Origin: Mesostigma viride
Taxonomy: Eukaryota > Streptophyta > Mesostigmatophyceae > Mesostigmatales > Mesostigmataceae
DNA: 54,170 nucleotides
Reading direction: 5' to 3'
NCBI GenBank assembly: GCA_009746045.1
Contig: RPFO01000359.1
Coordinates: forward strand, 844,662 to 898,831
Part shown: positions 44,512 to 54,170 of the stretch, in pieces
Layout of the letters: each line of letters opens with the position of its first letter
Position numbering within the stretch: position 1 is the stretch's first letter
Position numbers and translations under genes: made by a program
The notes under the pieces: model-generated
Database searches by the model: none
Told to the model about the DNA's origin: nothing
Seen by the model: the letters and a program-made list of their open reading frames with translations, nothing else

Positions 44512-47500
44512 CTGCGCGTAACCAATCGGCACATCAACGACGGACTAAAGTCAACGTAGATAGATTGCAAACGAATTAAAAAAAAAATTCAGGATACATG
44601 CCACGACCAAAACAGCGATTTCCTCACCCTTTGTTATTCCTTTCGGAGCTCGAGTAGCAGCTGTCTTGGGTCGAGACGAGCCGGAAGACTTGGAGGGCGC
44701 GGCAGGCTTCTTCCTCCCCTCAGACGTCGCTCTGCGAGTTGACCCTCCTGCCCCTCCACCCCTTGCCCTTCCATCACCCCTTCGCCTCCCTCCATCTTCC
44801 TCCTCCTCGTCGTCATCCCCGTCCTCCTCCTCCCCCCTCCTCCTCCTCCTCCTCCTCCTCCTCCTCCTCCTCCTCCTCCTCCTCCTCCTCCTCCTCCTCC
44901 GCCTCCTCCTCCTCCTCCTCCTCCTCCTCCTCCTCCTCCCCTCCTCCCCTCCTCCCCTCCTCCCCTCCTCCCCCTCCTCCCCCTCCTCCCCCTCCTCCTC
45001 CTCCTCCTCCTCGGAGGAGGATGATGATGACTCGACTGGCTGCCTTCGAAGCTCTTTCTTGGGATACTTTGAAACGCGCGTAGGCGCGGAAGGAGCGACA
45101 GGCCGGGCAGAAGCGCCAGGCTCAGCTTCATCTTCGTCGTCCGAGATTTGAACAACTGCCTTTCGAAGCTTTTTGGAAGGGTGTGACTCCGGCTGCGGCT
45201 GGACAGACGGCCGCTGCCCACCCTTCCCTTTGTCCCGCGTCTTCTGCGGTGACGACTTCTCTCCCCCCTTAGACGTCTTCTGCGGTGACGACTTCTCTCC
45301 CCCCGTAGACGTCGCTCTGCGAGTCGACCCTCCTTCCTTTCCCTGTCCCTCGCCTCCCTCGTCCCCATCCGAATCTCCTTCCGCGTCATCCTCAGCCTTC
45401 CTCTTCTTCGCCAATGACGTCCACGAGACGTCAGGCATCTTCCCCATCCGAACCAGTAAGTCTTCGAAGCCATCCAATGACTTCTTTCCGCCAAAAACGA
45501 CCACGATGGGACGCAACTCCCAGAAAAACTGCGTCGCTAGCTCGATAAGCTTCCTGTGGTAACCGGAAGCTCGTTCGACAGTTGTCTTTTTTGGAGGAAC
45601 CATAAAGAGGTCATGGTCACCCCACCAGAAGTCCTTGAAGGACGTCCACTTGCGGCCGAACTCACCATCCAAATTCAGGATTCTACAGCACGGTAGTGGC
45701 GTCAGGCCATCGTCTTGCCTCGCGAAAGTGGATGGGAAGCCCTCACCGTCGCCCACCGCCACCTCCGCCGCCACCCTCCTCACAAATGCCTTCTTCCTGT
45801 CAGGGCCGCCTTTAGGGAGACTATGAGAAGAATACCAGACGGTCATCTTATCCCAGGAAATGCTGCGCCAGTTATACTCAATCGGCTCAGCACTTTTCTC
45901 TTCCACCTTCTCCCCCCCTTTCCCTGCAACTTTCTCCTTCGCCTCAACAACCGCCTCCTTCTTCCCTTCCCCTCCTTCCATCTTTTTTTGATAGTGGAGA
46001 TACAAGTCCTTGTCCAGAAGGCCGTGCGAACCCTTCATGCTGAAGTTCGGAGCGGTTTTGTCGAGGAGATCCACTAGATCGATTTTGCTATCCATCAGAT
46101 CCTTTCTCGGAATCCTTAGGTGATTGGCAAGACCTTCGGACTTTAAGAGGTAGGCGACATTGCGCGTGATGATGACGGCCTTCTCCCAAAATGCAAGGAA
46201 TCGATCGACGACGTCCTTGTTCCTTGGCATCCGCCCAAGTAGTCGACAGCCGAACACCTCTTCAAATAAGCGAGAAGCCTTGTACTCCATATCAGCCCCC
46301 CCCTTACATTCGCCATCCAAGTCGGGCTTTTCCTGAAACTTAATAAGGATGAATTGGCGAACGCACTCAAGTACGTCCTTGGCCAACTCCACCAACTTTG
46401 ACAGCTTTTCGGGCCCAACCTCCCCACTCATGATGCATTCACACACAGCGTCCATCATCGGAAACGACGCCAGGTTCCTTACAGACGTCCAGGACACCTT
46501 TTGCCCCTTCTTGGTGCCCTCGGCGTTAGCGAACCGGCATCTGAGAGTCATAGTCTCCTCAGAAGCTGGTGTGACTGAATTCTCATCATCCGGCCTGGCC
46601 TTTGTGAGGCGCAGGAAGGTGTTCGCCAGAACTCGATTGTAATTTGAAATTTGGGAAGGTTGGGCCTTGTTTTTTTTCCGCTCGCCTTCTTCCTCCCTCA
46701 ACTCCCCCTTATCCTCCTTACTCCCCTCCAAACTCCCTTCCCTCCCGACTGATTGTTTGGTGGCCGGCAGGATGTACGCCAGCAGGTTCGTGTAATGGCC
46801 ATCGGGAATAAAATGCCCTTTGCCCTGCTTCACGACGCCGTGCAAGTACAGCCTGTTGTAATTCCAAACATCCAGAAGCGCCTGCCCAAGCGTCCGATCC
46901 GCTACCGCCTGATCTTCGGCATTGGCGCCCTTGGAGATTTCGAATAGGCGATCCAGCTTCTTCTTCCCAACCTCCTGTCACGAACAGAGGAACGAAAAAT
47001 TGACACACAAGAACAATTCAAGGGTCGACTTGCAGCGTGACGTTATGAACGCACGGGAGCGCGAAAAATGGTCTTCAGCGCCGAAATCGGTAAGTTAGGG
47101 TCACTCTGCGAAACCACCCCAGAAATATGTCGGGATGAGAGTTTGACTGCCATTGTCGTTTCTGTGTGCGACTTCCCGCATTTATAATGCATGATAAAGG
47201 AAGACTTTTGACATGGTCACTCCACAGTGCGACCCTTACTCGACATAACACGACGAAGTGGTGGAACTGCAGCGTCACCATTGCCATAGATAGAACTACC
47301 ACTTACAGATATTTCCGGGAACTTTTTACACTCGTCCCAATTTGGAAGAAGGTCGGCCCCCCGAAGCAGAATGACGTTCGTTCCCCCGTACCCAGTATGG
47401 AATTGTTCCATAAGGGATGAGAAAAGTTTAGCCGCCGCGGCACTGTCCTTCGCGTTCTCAGACGCTGCCCCCCCTTCACACATTAGTTTCTTAACATGTG

Positions 47501-50500
47501 TCACACCGGGCGTCCATTCCCCCTCCAATTGCTTGAAAGACTTTAAACCCTTGAAATAGTGGTTTCCGTCGACCACCGCATATCGAAGAACGAGATATTC
47601 GCCATCAGGATGTTCTTCGTGAAATCTTGGGTCGAATGCCTTTAAGGAGGCCTGGCTTATTAGGCTGAAGACCTCCCTTGGTTGAAAATCAAAGGGCAGA
47701 ACGTCGTCTTGTTCCCCGACTCGTGCATAGGTCCGGAACTCAACACCTCTCTTGAGGAAAGAAGCGGTGGACTTGGTTCCAAGATACTTCTCAATCTCCT
47801 TGTCGGACAAGGGGCGAAAGTAACGCGAGCCCACGAACTCCGCGTCAGTCCTAGCGCCATGGCATTTTTTCAGCCAATCCCGGTAAGGGCCGGTGGACGT
47901 GATGTGTTTGGCGAAGAGGCTTGGCTTGGTTTCCGCAAGCGCTTGAAAGGCGAACTGCCACACAGGGATGCACACCTTAAAATGCAAACTGTTTGTCTTT
48001 GCATTCAGCAAGATGCGCCCGTTCTCCCTGAACACCTCATCGCTTAGCAACCGCTGCCTCATGTTGTCAGGCAAAATCAGCCCGTTGACGGTGTGAATGC
48101 GCATGCTATTGCAACCGGTATCGATGAAGTCACTCGGTCGAATCCAACGGGATTCCCGCACAGCATTCGCGTCCCGAATGGCTTTGTCCCTGATCTCCTT
48201 CTCGGAGTCCACGGTCGTTGCCATCTTCCAATCTTTGATGATCGGCTCCTTGTCCACCTTTCCACTACTCGTCAGGATCCCCTCCTTGAAGAGCTTTGAA
48301 AGTGCTTTCAGAAGCTCAAGAAAAGGGGAGAAGGTAGGCCACTTTAATATATCCGACGCCGGCGCCTTGCCCCTGGCTTCGACGTAGTTAAGCATCTCCT
48401 TGACGAGTGCAAAAACGGCATCATTGCCGGCCAACCTTCCGTCACCGTCTCCTTCCCCCTCGGCACCCTGAACGAAGGCATTGACGAACATGAGACAAGA
48501 AAGCAATAAATAGTTTAACGTATGCATATAGTCCGCGAGCGTAGGAAAATCTCAGAGTAGGGTGCTAAGAACACAGAAGGTAAAAAGGGTCACTCCACGG
48601 AGCTACCCCTCTGAATCTAAATCACCAAAAACGCACCGCTTCCTTTTCTCCCGCCTTCTTCCCCTTCTTTCCTTTTCCGCCTTTCTCCCCCTCGCCACCC
48701 TGGAGGAAGGCATTGACAAGATGAGACAGGAAAACAATAAATAGTTTAACGTTTGCAAATAGTCGGCGTGCAGACAAAAAATACCGAATAGGGTGCAAAG
48801 CACGGAGAAGGTAAAAAGGTTCACTCCACAGAGCTACCCCTCTAAATAAAAATTCCGCGAAAAACGCACCTCTTCCTTTTCTCCCGCCTTCTTCCCCTTC
48901 TTTCCCTTCCCGCCCTTCTCCCCCCGGCCGCGTCATCCTCCATTTCCACCCCCTTATCCTTCCCCTTCTCCTTTTTATCCGCATCCCTCTTCTTTTTGGA
49001 CGCTTTTGCCTGACCCTCAAGCAGCTTCGCCCGTTCACGATCCCTTCTCTTGAGATCCAACTTCATGAACTTGATGACCTTGTCCACCTTCGCCTCCGTG
49101 TACTCCTTTGGTTTCCACTTGAACTTTTCGGTGCCCTTGGACTTGACTTGGTTGACGAAATCATAGGCCAGCTCACCGTTGAAGGTGTCAGATTGCTTTG
49201 CGAAATCGGCCGCCGCTCAACGCGTAGTTGGGCGAGATACTTGCGAAACTCCCCGGCACCCATCGTAACATCCTTAGGGGGCTTGCCTAGGATGAGGTCG
49301 CCAATATCACAGATAGTCTTCACCTTATTCTTTCTGTCAATAAGCTTCTTGGGATCCTGGAATGTCGTCGTCGCCTTTTTTTAGCCTGCTGGAAGGTATA
49401 TTAACAACACACAACATACACATGAAGCGAAATGTATTAAGAAGAGTAATCTGAACTCTGGCATCCTAGCTCTGCAGCGCGACCTTCAGCGTTAAAAAAT
49501 TAAAAAACATTGTACAAACCTTTGCCTTCCCTTCCCCTTCGGAGTTGGCTCGGGCTCATTTTCTTCCTCCTCCTCCTCCTCCTCCTCGTGCTCCTCCTCC
49601 TCTTCCTCCTCGTCCACCTCCTGCTCCTTCTCCTCCTCTTCCTTCTCGTCCACCTCCTGCATGAAAAAAAAATAATAATAATTCAGACGATGACATAAAA
49701 AAAACGAGCATTAATTTTGCAACGTTGCTCTGCGGAGCGACCCCAACCCTAAGCTTGAACAGTAAAATGAAACAAATTTCCTACCTCTACGTTCTCCGTC
49801 CCCATCCCTTCGACCTCTTCAAAAGGTTGATCGTCATCCTGCAAGACGAAACGTGCGTTCAGATAAATATACAAAGTCAGTCAAAACAGGAACTATTTCT
49901 TGAATATCCTATCTTCACAAATCGACCCCGAACCTTTAGCGGCATTTGCTTACCTCCGGTTTCCACGCTGAAGGACTTTGTCCCTCAAAACATGGAATGT
50001 CACCCTCCTGGCGGGAAGTAGAGCAAGAAATGCGTTCATCGTTAGTAACAATTTTCAACAAAAGAAATACACAACACTAATCTAAACGGACTGAATAAAA
50101 ATGTACACAAATGTCAATAATTACCTCAATGTCAAATCTCCACTCCCGCAACACTTGTCCGATCGGCCACATCTCAGATGGAGTTGTGTGGCTCAGTTCG
50201 TTTTCGAAAAACGTCCGAAGAAAAAACAAGTGAGATAGCATGTCCTGACTCCATGATTTCTCGTTTATGTTCGCCGTCACTAACGACAGGCAGTCGTCGA
50301 TCCCCTTGTACTCAAGCCATGCGACAACCTCCTTTCGTGGGGGCTCATACTGTCCGGCCATGTCGAACTCCCCACTCTGACGAAAACGCAGGATCTCATC
50401 CTCGCACAACTGAAGAAACAATTCAACAGCTCGACTCGGAAGAATAGGGTCTGGGTTCACCCTAAACTGCGCCATCCACACTGAATACGACGAAAGGAAG

Positions 50501-53275
50501 TGCGATCTAACCCCATCCAAATCTTCAATCACTTCCGAACCAGCCCTGAACAACTCGGGAGATACCGAGTGGTCCATGGCGATCAGAAAGTCGCCGAAGA
50601 CATCCCAGTCGAACTGTGCAGCCTTGAACCCTTTCTTCAAGAGCAGATTGACATCCGTTTCCGTCAGCGGGGAGGTGTCCCAATCCTCACCTGTCTTCCC
50701 CTGCTCTAGGACCTGGTACATTTCCCACCTGCAGACAGATATGATGATGTCAAAATACTCGTGTGACAATGGGTGCTGTCTCGTGTCCTTGCAGTACTGT
50801 TTGGTCGCACAAGACAGCTTGATCCAGACGAGCAGGCTTCGAGGAACATAAGCTGTAACATCCGCTGCGTCGGGTATCGTTGACCCGCACTCGGTAACAA
50901 GCAACTCAAAGGTGTCGAAAAGAGATGCATTTCTTTCCCCTTTAACCTTTTGCCTCGAAGGCTCCGCCCCATGACTTCGAACAAAAGATCACGAAGTGTT
51001 GGATCACTCCAAGGGTTCATTTCTCATCAGACCCGACTGACATCCTCTCATGCCAGACACCGTCATCGATCGCAACTTCGATCTCCTTCGACACAAAGGT
51101 GCTCAAGAACGACTTGGCGTCATCGTTCAGATGTTTTTCGTAAGTCGTCAACCATGACTTCCAAGTTTCCAAGCCCCTCAACTGGATCGGCTGCACACAG
51201 GTCCACAAAACGAAACAAAAGCATAATCGGAAAAAAAGTTTAGGGTCACTCTGCGAAGTGACCCTTCATAAAAAAATCTCAAACAGAACGAACGACTAAC
51301 TGACATGCACTATGAAGCGGCGAAAAAATTATTAGCTCACCCGCAATTTCTCCTCCCCACTCCCAACCTCGGCGTTCCCCTGAGACTCTGTCTCATCTCC
51401 CCCTTTCTTCCTCTGGATGCAGCAAGACAGAGGAAAGCATACTCGTTGAAAAAGTTTAGGGTCACTCTGCGAAATGACCCTCCATAAATTAATCACACAT
51501 GCAAGGAAACGGCAACTCAGAAATGATGGACAAATGAACAAAGAACAAAGGCGAAAAACACAGGATTACTTATCGCTCACCTCCGTTGTTGTCCCGCTCT
51601 TCTTGGGATCCTCTGACTTCTTTTCGTCTGCCCCCCGCTTCCTCTGAAATCAAAACAACAGGGAAAAGCATACTTGTTGGTTCAGGTTAGGGTCACTCTG
51701 CGAAATGACCCATTCATGGTCAGACGAGCTTAGCAGAGATAAGGAATAACGAAACCGTTAAAAAAAACACGCACACTAATGGGGGTAAAAACTGTTTCTC
51801 ACCTGAGACGGCTCCGTACCCTCCTTCTCCGAGACCCCCGCGGTCTTCCCATCCACCTCCGTCGACTTTTCTGCAGCCTGCGCCTTCCTGCGCTCCTCCT
51901 CAAGTTTGGCTTGGTATTTCAGGCGTGCCGCCACACCCGCCTCCATCATCCTCTTCCCCTCCTCCTGCACCTTCCTCTTCGCCTTTGCCTCCTCGTCCTT
52001 CTTTTTCCTTTCCTCATTCGCCTTTCTCTCCTTTTCGTCCCGCTCCCACGACGCCCTCCTCTTCCTGCGCTCCGCCTCCTCCATCTCCGCAGCTTCCATT
52101 TCTGCCTGCTTCGCCTCTCGCTCTGCCCTTTCCTTCTTCACCCATTCCCTCTGCTCCCTTTCCAGGAGCTCCTGGGCGGCCTTCCGTTCCTTGTCCTTTT
52201 TCTCCAGATTCACCAGATCTTCGGCGTGCTGCGTTGCCTGATCCAGATAAGAAGTCAGAAGTGCCATGCGGTCATTCCTTCTCTTTCTTTCCTCCTCCGG
52301 AAGATCCTCCAGTGGCCTTGGGTCTGCCTTGTCCCTGTCCTCCATGCTGATCAGGAGGTCAATGTTCTTCTGCAGATCACGCAGGAACCGCTCATGGTCA
52401 TCCTCCTTCTCCTCCCATTCCGCTCTTGCTTTCTTTCTTGCCTGTGGGGAGCGGCTCCTCGGAGGTGAGTTTGACGACCGGCGCTTGGGTGGCGACCGGC
52501 GCTTGGGCGGAGACTTCCGACCTGGAGACTTTGCAGGCGACTTGGGCGGTGATCGGGACTTGGAGGTCGCCCCCTTCTTTGGAGGGGAGCTTTGGGGAGA
52601 CGCGGGCTGCGAGCTGGGCTGTGAGGTCGAGGCCTCGGGTAGGGACCTTGAAGGAGACCTGGGCGACGTGCTGACCTTCGAGGTCGAAGCCTCGTGGTGG
52701 GACCTTAGAGGTGACTTGGGCGGCGGGCTGCCCTGCTCAGACGCCTCGTGGTGGGCCCTTGGAGAAGACTTGGGCGGCGAGCTGGGCTTCGAGGTAACCA
52801 CCTCGACGGGGGCGGACCTCGGCGAGTTTGAGGTCGACTTCCCGAGGACGGGGGACTCCTTGTTGATGGCGGGCCGCTGGGGAGACTGTGGAGACACAAC
52901 GGAGCTGGACCCAGCCCCGGCAGCCTGTGCCTCAGGTGCGGGCCGCTGAGGAGACTGTGGAGACACAACGGAGCTGGACCCAGCCCCGGCAGCCTGTGCC
53001 TCAGGTGCGGGCCGCTTGGGAGATTTGGAGGCCGACGCCTCCACGGAGCTTGGCCCAGCCCCGGCAGCAAGCATTGTTGACAGAGGAGGAAACTCCTCTA
53101 CGCCCTTGGGCGGAGAGGCGGGTGGCGTACTATACTTAGGAGACTCGCTCGTCGACTTGACCTTGTCGACATAGGTGGCCCTCTCCACCTCTTTTCCCTT
53201 CTGAAGCAAGGAGGCCCTCTCCTGCTCCTCCTTTTCCTTCTGAAGCTGAACTTCCCTCTCCTTCTCTTGTTCCTT
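43982..53275 (-). CDS. Large spliced gene, 12 exons recognised, function unknown
   Basis: Exons read on the minus strand: 53275-51803, 51643-51581, 51412-51341, 51190-50125, 50007-49954, 49838-49785, 49656-49520, 49385-48870, 48699-48637, 48467-47307, 46974-44628 and 44511-43982. All introns are GT-AG (donors such as GTGAG, GTAAGT, GTAAGC, GTGCGT) and 115-332 bp long, and the phases agree throughout; the Gly codon split across the last junction is an example. Together they would encode roughly 2,500 residues, rich in K, E, P and S. Three to four single-base gaps break the frame, in exons 51190-50125 and 49385-48870, all of the missing-base type. The acceptor at 53275 implies more exons upstream. 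No family is recognised; it could be two genes. Confidence 0.6.
44628..46974 (-). CDS. Long exon with globular N-terminal part and E/R repeat
   Basis: It begins after GTGACAG at 46975 with EVGKKKLDRLFEISKG and ends at AAAGG|GTGAGG (44628). The first 500 codons are globular, helical and W/F-containing (e.g. FKDFWWGDHDLFMVPPKK). The rest is charged, with KSSPQKT duplications and a (GAG)n microsatellite at 44836-45012 read as Glu, then about 40 Arg, then Glu. The Arg run is probably the same repeat read in the wrong frame after base loss. No family is recognised. Confidence 0.55.
44836..45012. repeat. (CTC)n trinucleotide microsatellite within an exon
   Basis: About 177 bp of nearly pure CTC/CCT units on the plus strand (GAG/GGA on the coding strand), interrupted by a GCC at about 44900 and by CTCCTCCCC units. 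Length is unreliable in assemblies, and it changes the reading of the host exon. Confidence 0.85.
47307..48467 (-). CDS. Exon of the large spliced gene, globular domain
   Basis: It begins after TTCGTTCAG (48468) with GAEGEGDGDGRLAGND and ends at ATATCT|GTAAGT (47307). It encodes about 387 residues of globular, mixed alpha/beta sequence (MRIHTVNGLILPDNMRQRLL, KVCIPVWQFAFQAL, PREVFSLISQASL). No known family. The Gly/Glu-rich start resembles the small upstream exons, from which it probably arose by duplication. Confidence 0.55.
48467..48870 (-). repeat. Tandem duplication of an intron plus a 63-bp exon
   Basis: Introns 48700-48869 and 48468-48636 are homologous along their length: same GTGCGTTTTT donor, same hairpin element, same TTAAACTATTTATTG stretch and similar acceptors. 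The exon ends before each intron (GAAAAGGAAG) and the exon starts after each (GGTG/GCGAGGGGG) are also alike. Acceptors are 232 bp apart. Introns at 51644-51802 and 51413-51580 with their exons have nearly the same period (231 bp). Confidence 0.65.
50125..51190 (-). CDS. Exon of the large spliced gene with two frame breaks
   Basis: It begins after GTGTGCAG (51191) with PIQLRGLETWKSWLTTYEKH and ends at ATTGAG|GTAATT (50125). Reading passes from one frame to the next near 51018 and again near 50945; each needs one extra base to continue. The long last part (ASLFDTFELLVTECGSTIPD ... VEKKSW) is globular and helical. Missing bases at these sites, or very small introns, would explain the breaks. 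Confidence 0.5.
51803..53275 (-). CDS. Exon encoding S/P-rich repeats and a long charged helix
   Basis: It begins after GCCGCAG (53276) with KEQEKEREVQLQKEKEEQ and ends at TCTCAG|GTGAGA (51803), 491 codons in phase 0. The first part is a short coiled coil. Residues 70-300 are S/P-rich with a 63-bp internal duplication (QAAGAGSSSVVSPQSPQRPA twice) and many SPxK motifs (KSPAKSPGRKSPPKRRSPPK). The last 190 residues are a charged E/K/R helix. Such composition suggests a nuclear or cytoskeletal scaffold, not an enzyme. Confidence 0.6.
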
Positions 53276-53940
53276 CTGCGGCAAATAAGGAAAAACAAAT
53301 AGACCAATGTCGGATGAAGAAAGTGTAAATTCGCATCAGCGTGAGGGGTGGCGCTGCAGCGCTACCCTAAGAAGAAACAAGGATGAAATCCCATTCAGGT
53401 TTGGGAAAAAAAAATCGAAGATGTAACTTTTATAAACGTATCTGGAAAGGGTGACTCGGCAGCGCGACCTTACAACACAAATGTGATTGAATAACGTATC
53501 TTGGAAAGGTCACTCGGACGCGCTACCCTACAAACAAAATGTTATTGAATAACGTATCTGGAAAGGGTGACTCTGCAGCACTACCCTACAAACAAAATGT
53601 TATTGAATAACGTATCTGGAAAGGGTGACTCTGCAACGCGACCCTACAACCAAAATGTGATTGAATAACGTATCTTGGAAAGGTGACTCTGCAGCGCTAC
53701 CCTACAAACAAAATGTTATTGAATAACGTATCTTGGAAAGGTGACTCTGCAGCGCGACCCTACAACAAAATGTTATTGAATAACGCATCTTGGAAAGGTG
53801 ACTCTGCAGCGCGACCCTACAAACACTGAATGGAAGTTTGCATTGTGAGGGGTCACTCTGCAGCGCGACCTTACAAACAAAGACTGCGACATTGCGCAAG
53901 GGTAGGGGTCACTCTGCAGAGCGACCCTACCCAAAAACAA
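53276..53940. repeat. 58-bp minisatellite carrying the hairpin repeat
   Basis: GAATAACGTATC recurs at 53489, 53547, 53605, 53663 and 53721, with GAATAACGCATC at 53778, i.e. every 57-58 bp. Each unit also has a copy of the hairpin sequence GGTGACTCTGCAGCGCGACC or similar. Further copies outside the array lie at 53344, 53453, 53850 and 53908. It precedes the first recognised exon and may lie in an upstream intron. No gene is seen. Confidence 0.75.
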
Positions 53941-53954
53941 TACTAACCACTCCC

Positions 53955-54170
53955 CAAAAAAATCACGCATGGATGGTGGTGGTGGCAGGCATGGATGGTG
54001 TGGTGGGTGGCTGGCACGCATGGATGGTGGTGGTGGTGGCTGGCACGCATGGATGTGGTGGTGGGGTGCTGGCATGCATGATGGTGTGTGTGGCTGCACG
54101 CATGGATGGTGTGGTGGTGGCTGCACGCTGGATGGTGTGGTGGTGTGCTGGCATGCATGTGATGGTGTGG
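53955..54170. repeat. GGTGGTGGC/GCATGGATG microsatellite at window end
   Basis: Repeats of GCATGGATGGTGGTGG(T)GGCTG run to the end of the window with small length variations. Histidine/proline/cysteine-rich frames on the complement are artefacts of the repeat. Confidence 0.8.

Noticed and set aside
53460-53830. CRISPR-like array in the 58-bp repeat
   Set aside because: There is no separation into constant repeat and unique spacer, the context is eukaryotic and spliced, and no cas genes are present.
1-54170. tRNA or rRNA genes
   Set aside because: I found no cloverleaf with a recognisable TTCRA box or rRNA core sequence by eye; a tRNAscan-SE run would be decisive.

Overview
The window joins two very different kinds of DNA. 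Positions 1 to about 32,379 look like part of a large eukaryotic DNA virus of the phylum Nucleocytoviricota. Genes are dense and intronless, lie on both strands with gaps of tens of bases, and sit in GC- and CpG-rich sequence with AT-rich, TATA-like spacers just before many start codons. Several products carry signatures I recognise from nucleocytovirus proteins: the LDGWSES / GGSA-MFH protein at 14,021-15,289, the AIWQYLQTL protein at 6,080-6,589, the GGL-LVKN-GDIVS protein at 1,474-2,100, a small YRVLG membrane protein at 23,605-23,829 and a U-box-like protein at 15,350-16,279. No major capsid protein, DNA polymerase, packaging ATPase or RNA polymerase lies in this part, so it is only a fragment of a viral genome. 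The host cannot be named; an alga or other protist is likely.

Layout of the viral part. 1-6.6 kb: small membrane and zinc proteins around a 1,158-residue DDE transposase-like protein. 6.7-14.0 kb: plus-strand block of membrane proteins, three fibre or surface-type structural proteins and a staphylococcal-nuclease-like enzyme. 14.0-21.7 kb: minus-strand block with the conserved nucleocytovirus protein, a U-box-like protein, a KilA-N protein, a PD-(D/E)XK nuclease-like paralogue, zinc-knuckle/F-box-like proteins and membrane or coiled-coil proteins. 21.7-22.4 kb: repeat-rich, probably bidirectional control region. 22.4-25.8 kb: zinc protein, small membrane protein, unknown protein and a second zinc-knuckle/F-box-like protein. 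25.9-27.0 kb: gene-free block repeated with a 600-bp period. 27,280-32,379: a near-perfect 5.1-kb palindrome with no spacer (axis 29,828/29,829), carrying four genes per arm. It resembles the fused ends of a hairpin-ended linear viral genome, or else an assembly fold-back.

From about 32,380 to the end the sequence is eukaryotic-host-like: a degraded LINE ORF1-like coding region, short tandem repeats, and an 8.9-kb candidate DNA transposon (34,102-43,011) with terminal inverted repeats, flanking GTAT direct repeats, inverted subterminal arrays of a 173-bp satellite, a broken gene and one spliced gene. A third copy of its end lies at 43,692. From 43,982 to at least 53,275 runs one large minus-strand gene that I could assemble into 12 exons with GT-AG introns. 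Eight of its 11 introns carry the same short hairpin repeat, which also fills a 58-bp minisatellite upstream.

Taken together the window looks like a viral genome end abutting, or inserted into, host repeat DNA. The viral genes suggest virion surface and membrane construction (fibres, membrane proteins), DNA handling (transposase-like, SNase-like, PD-(D/E)XK) and host ubiquitin-pathway interference (U-box-like, F-box-like). All functions are inferred from visible motifs only. Several single-base frame breaks at or near homopolymers suggest residual sequencing error in parts of the contig.
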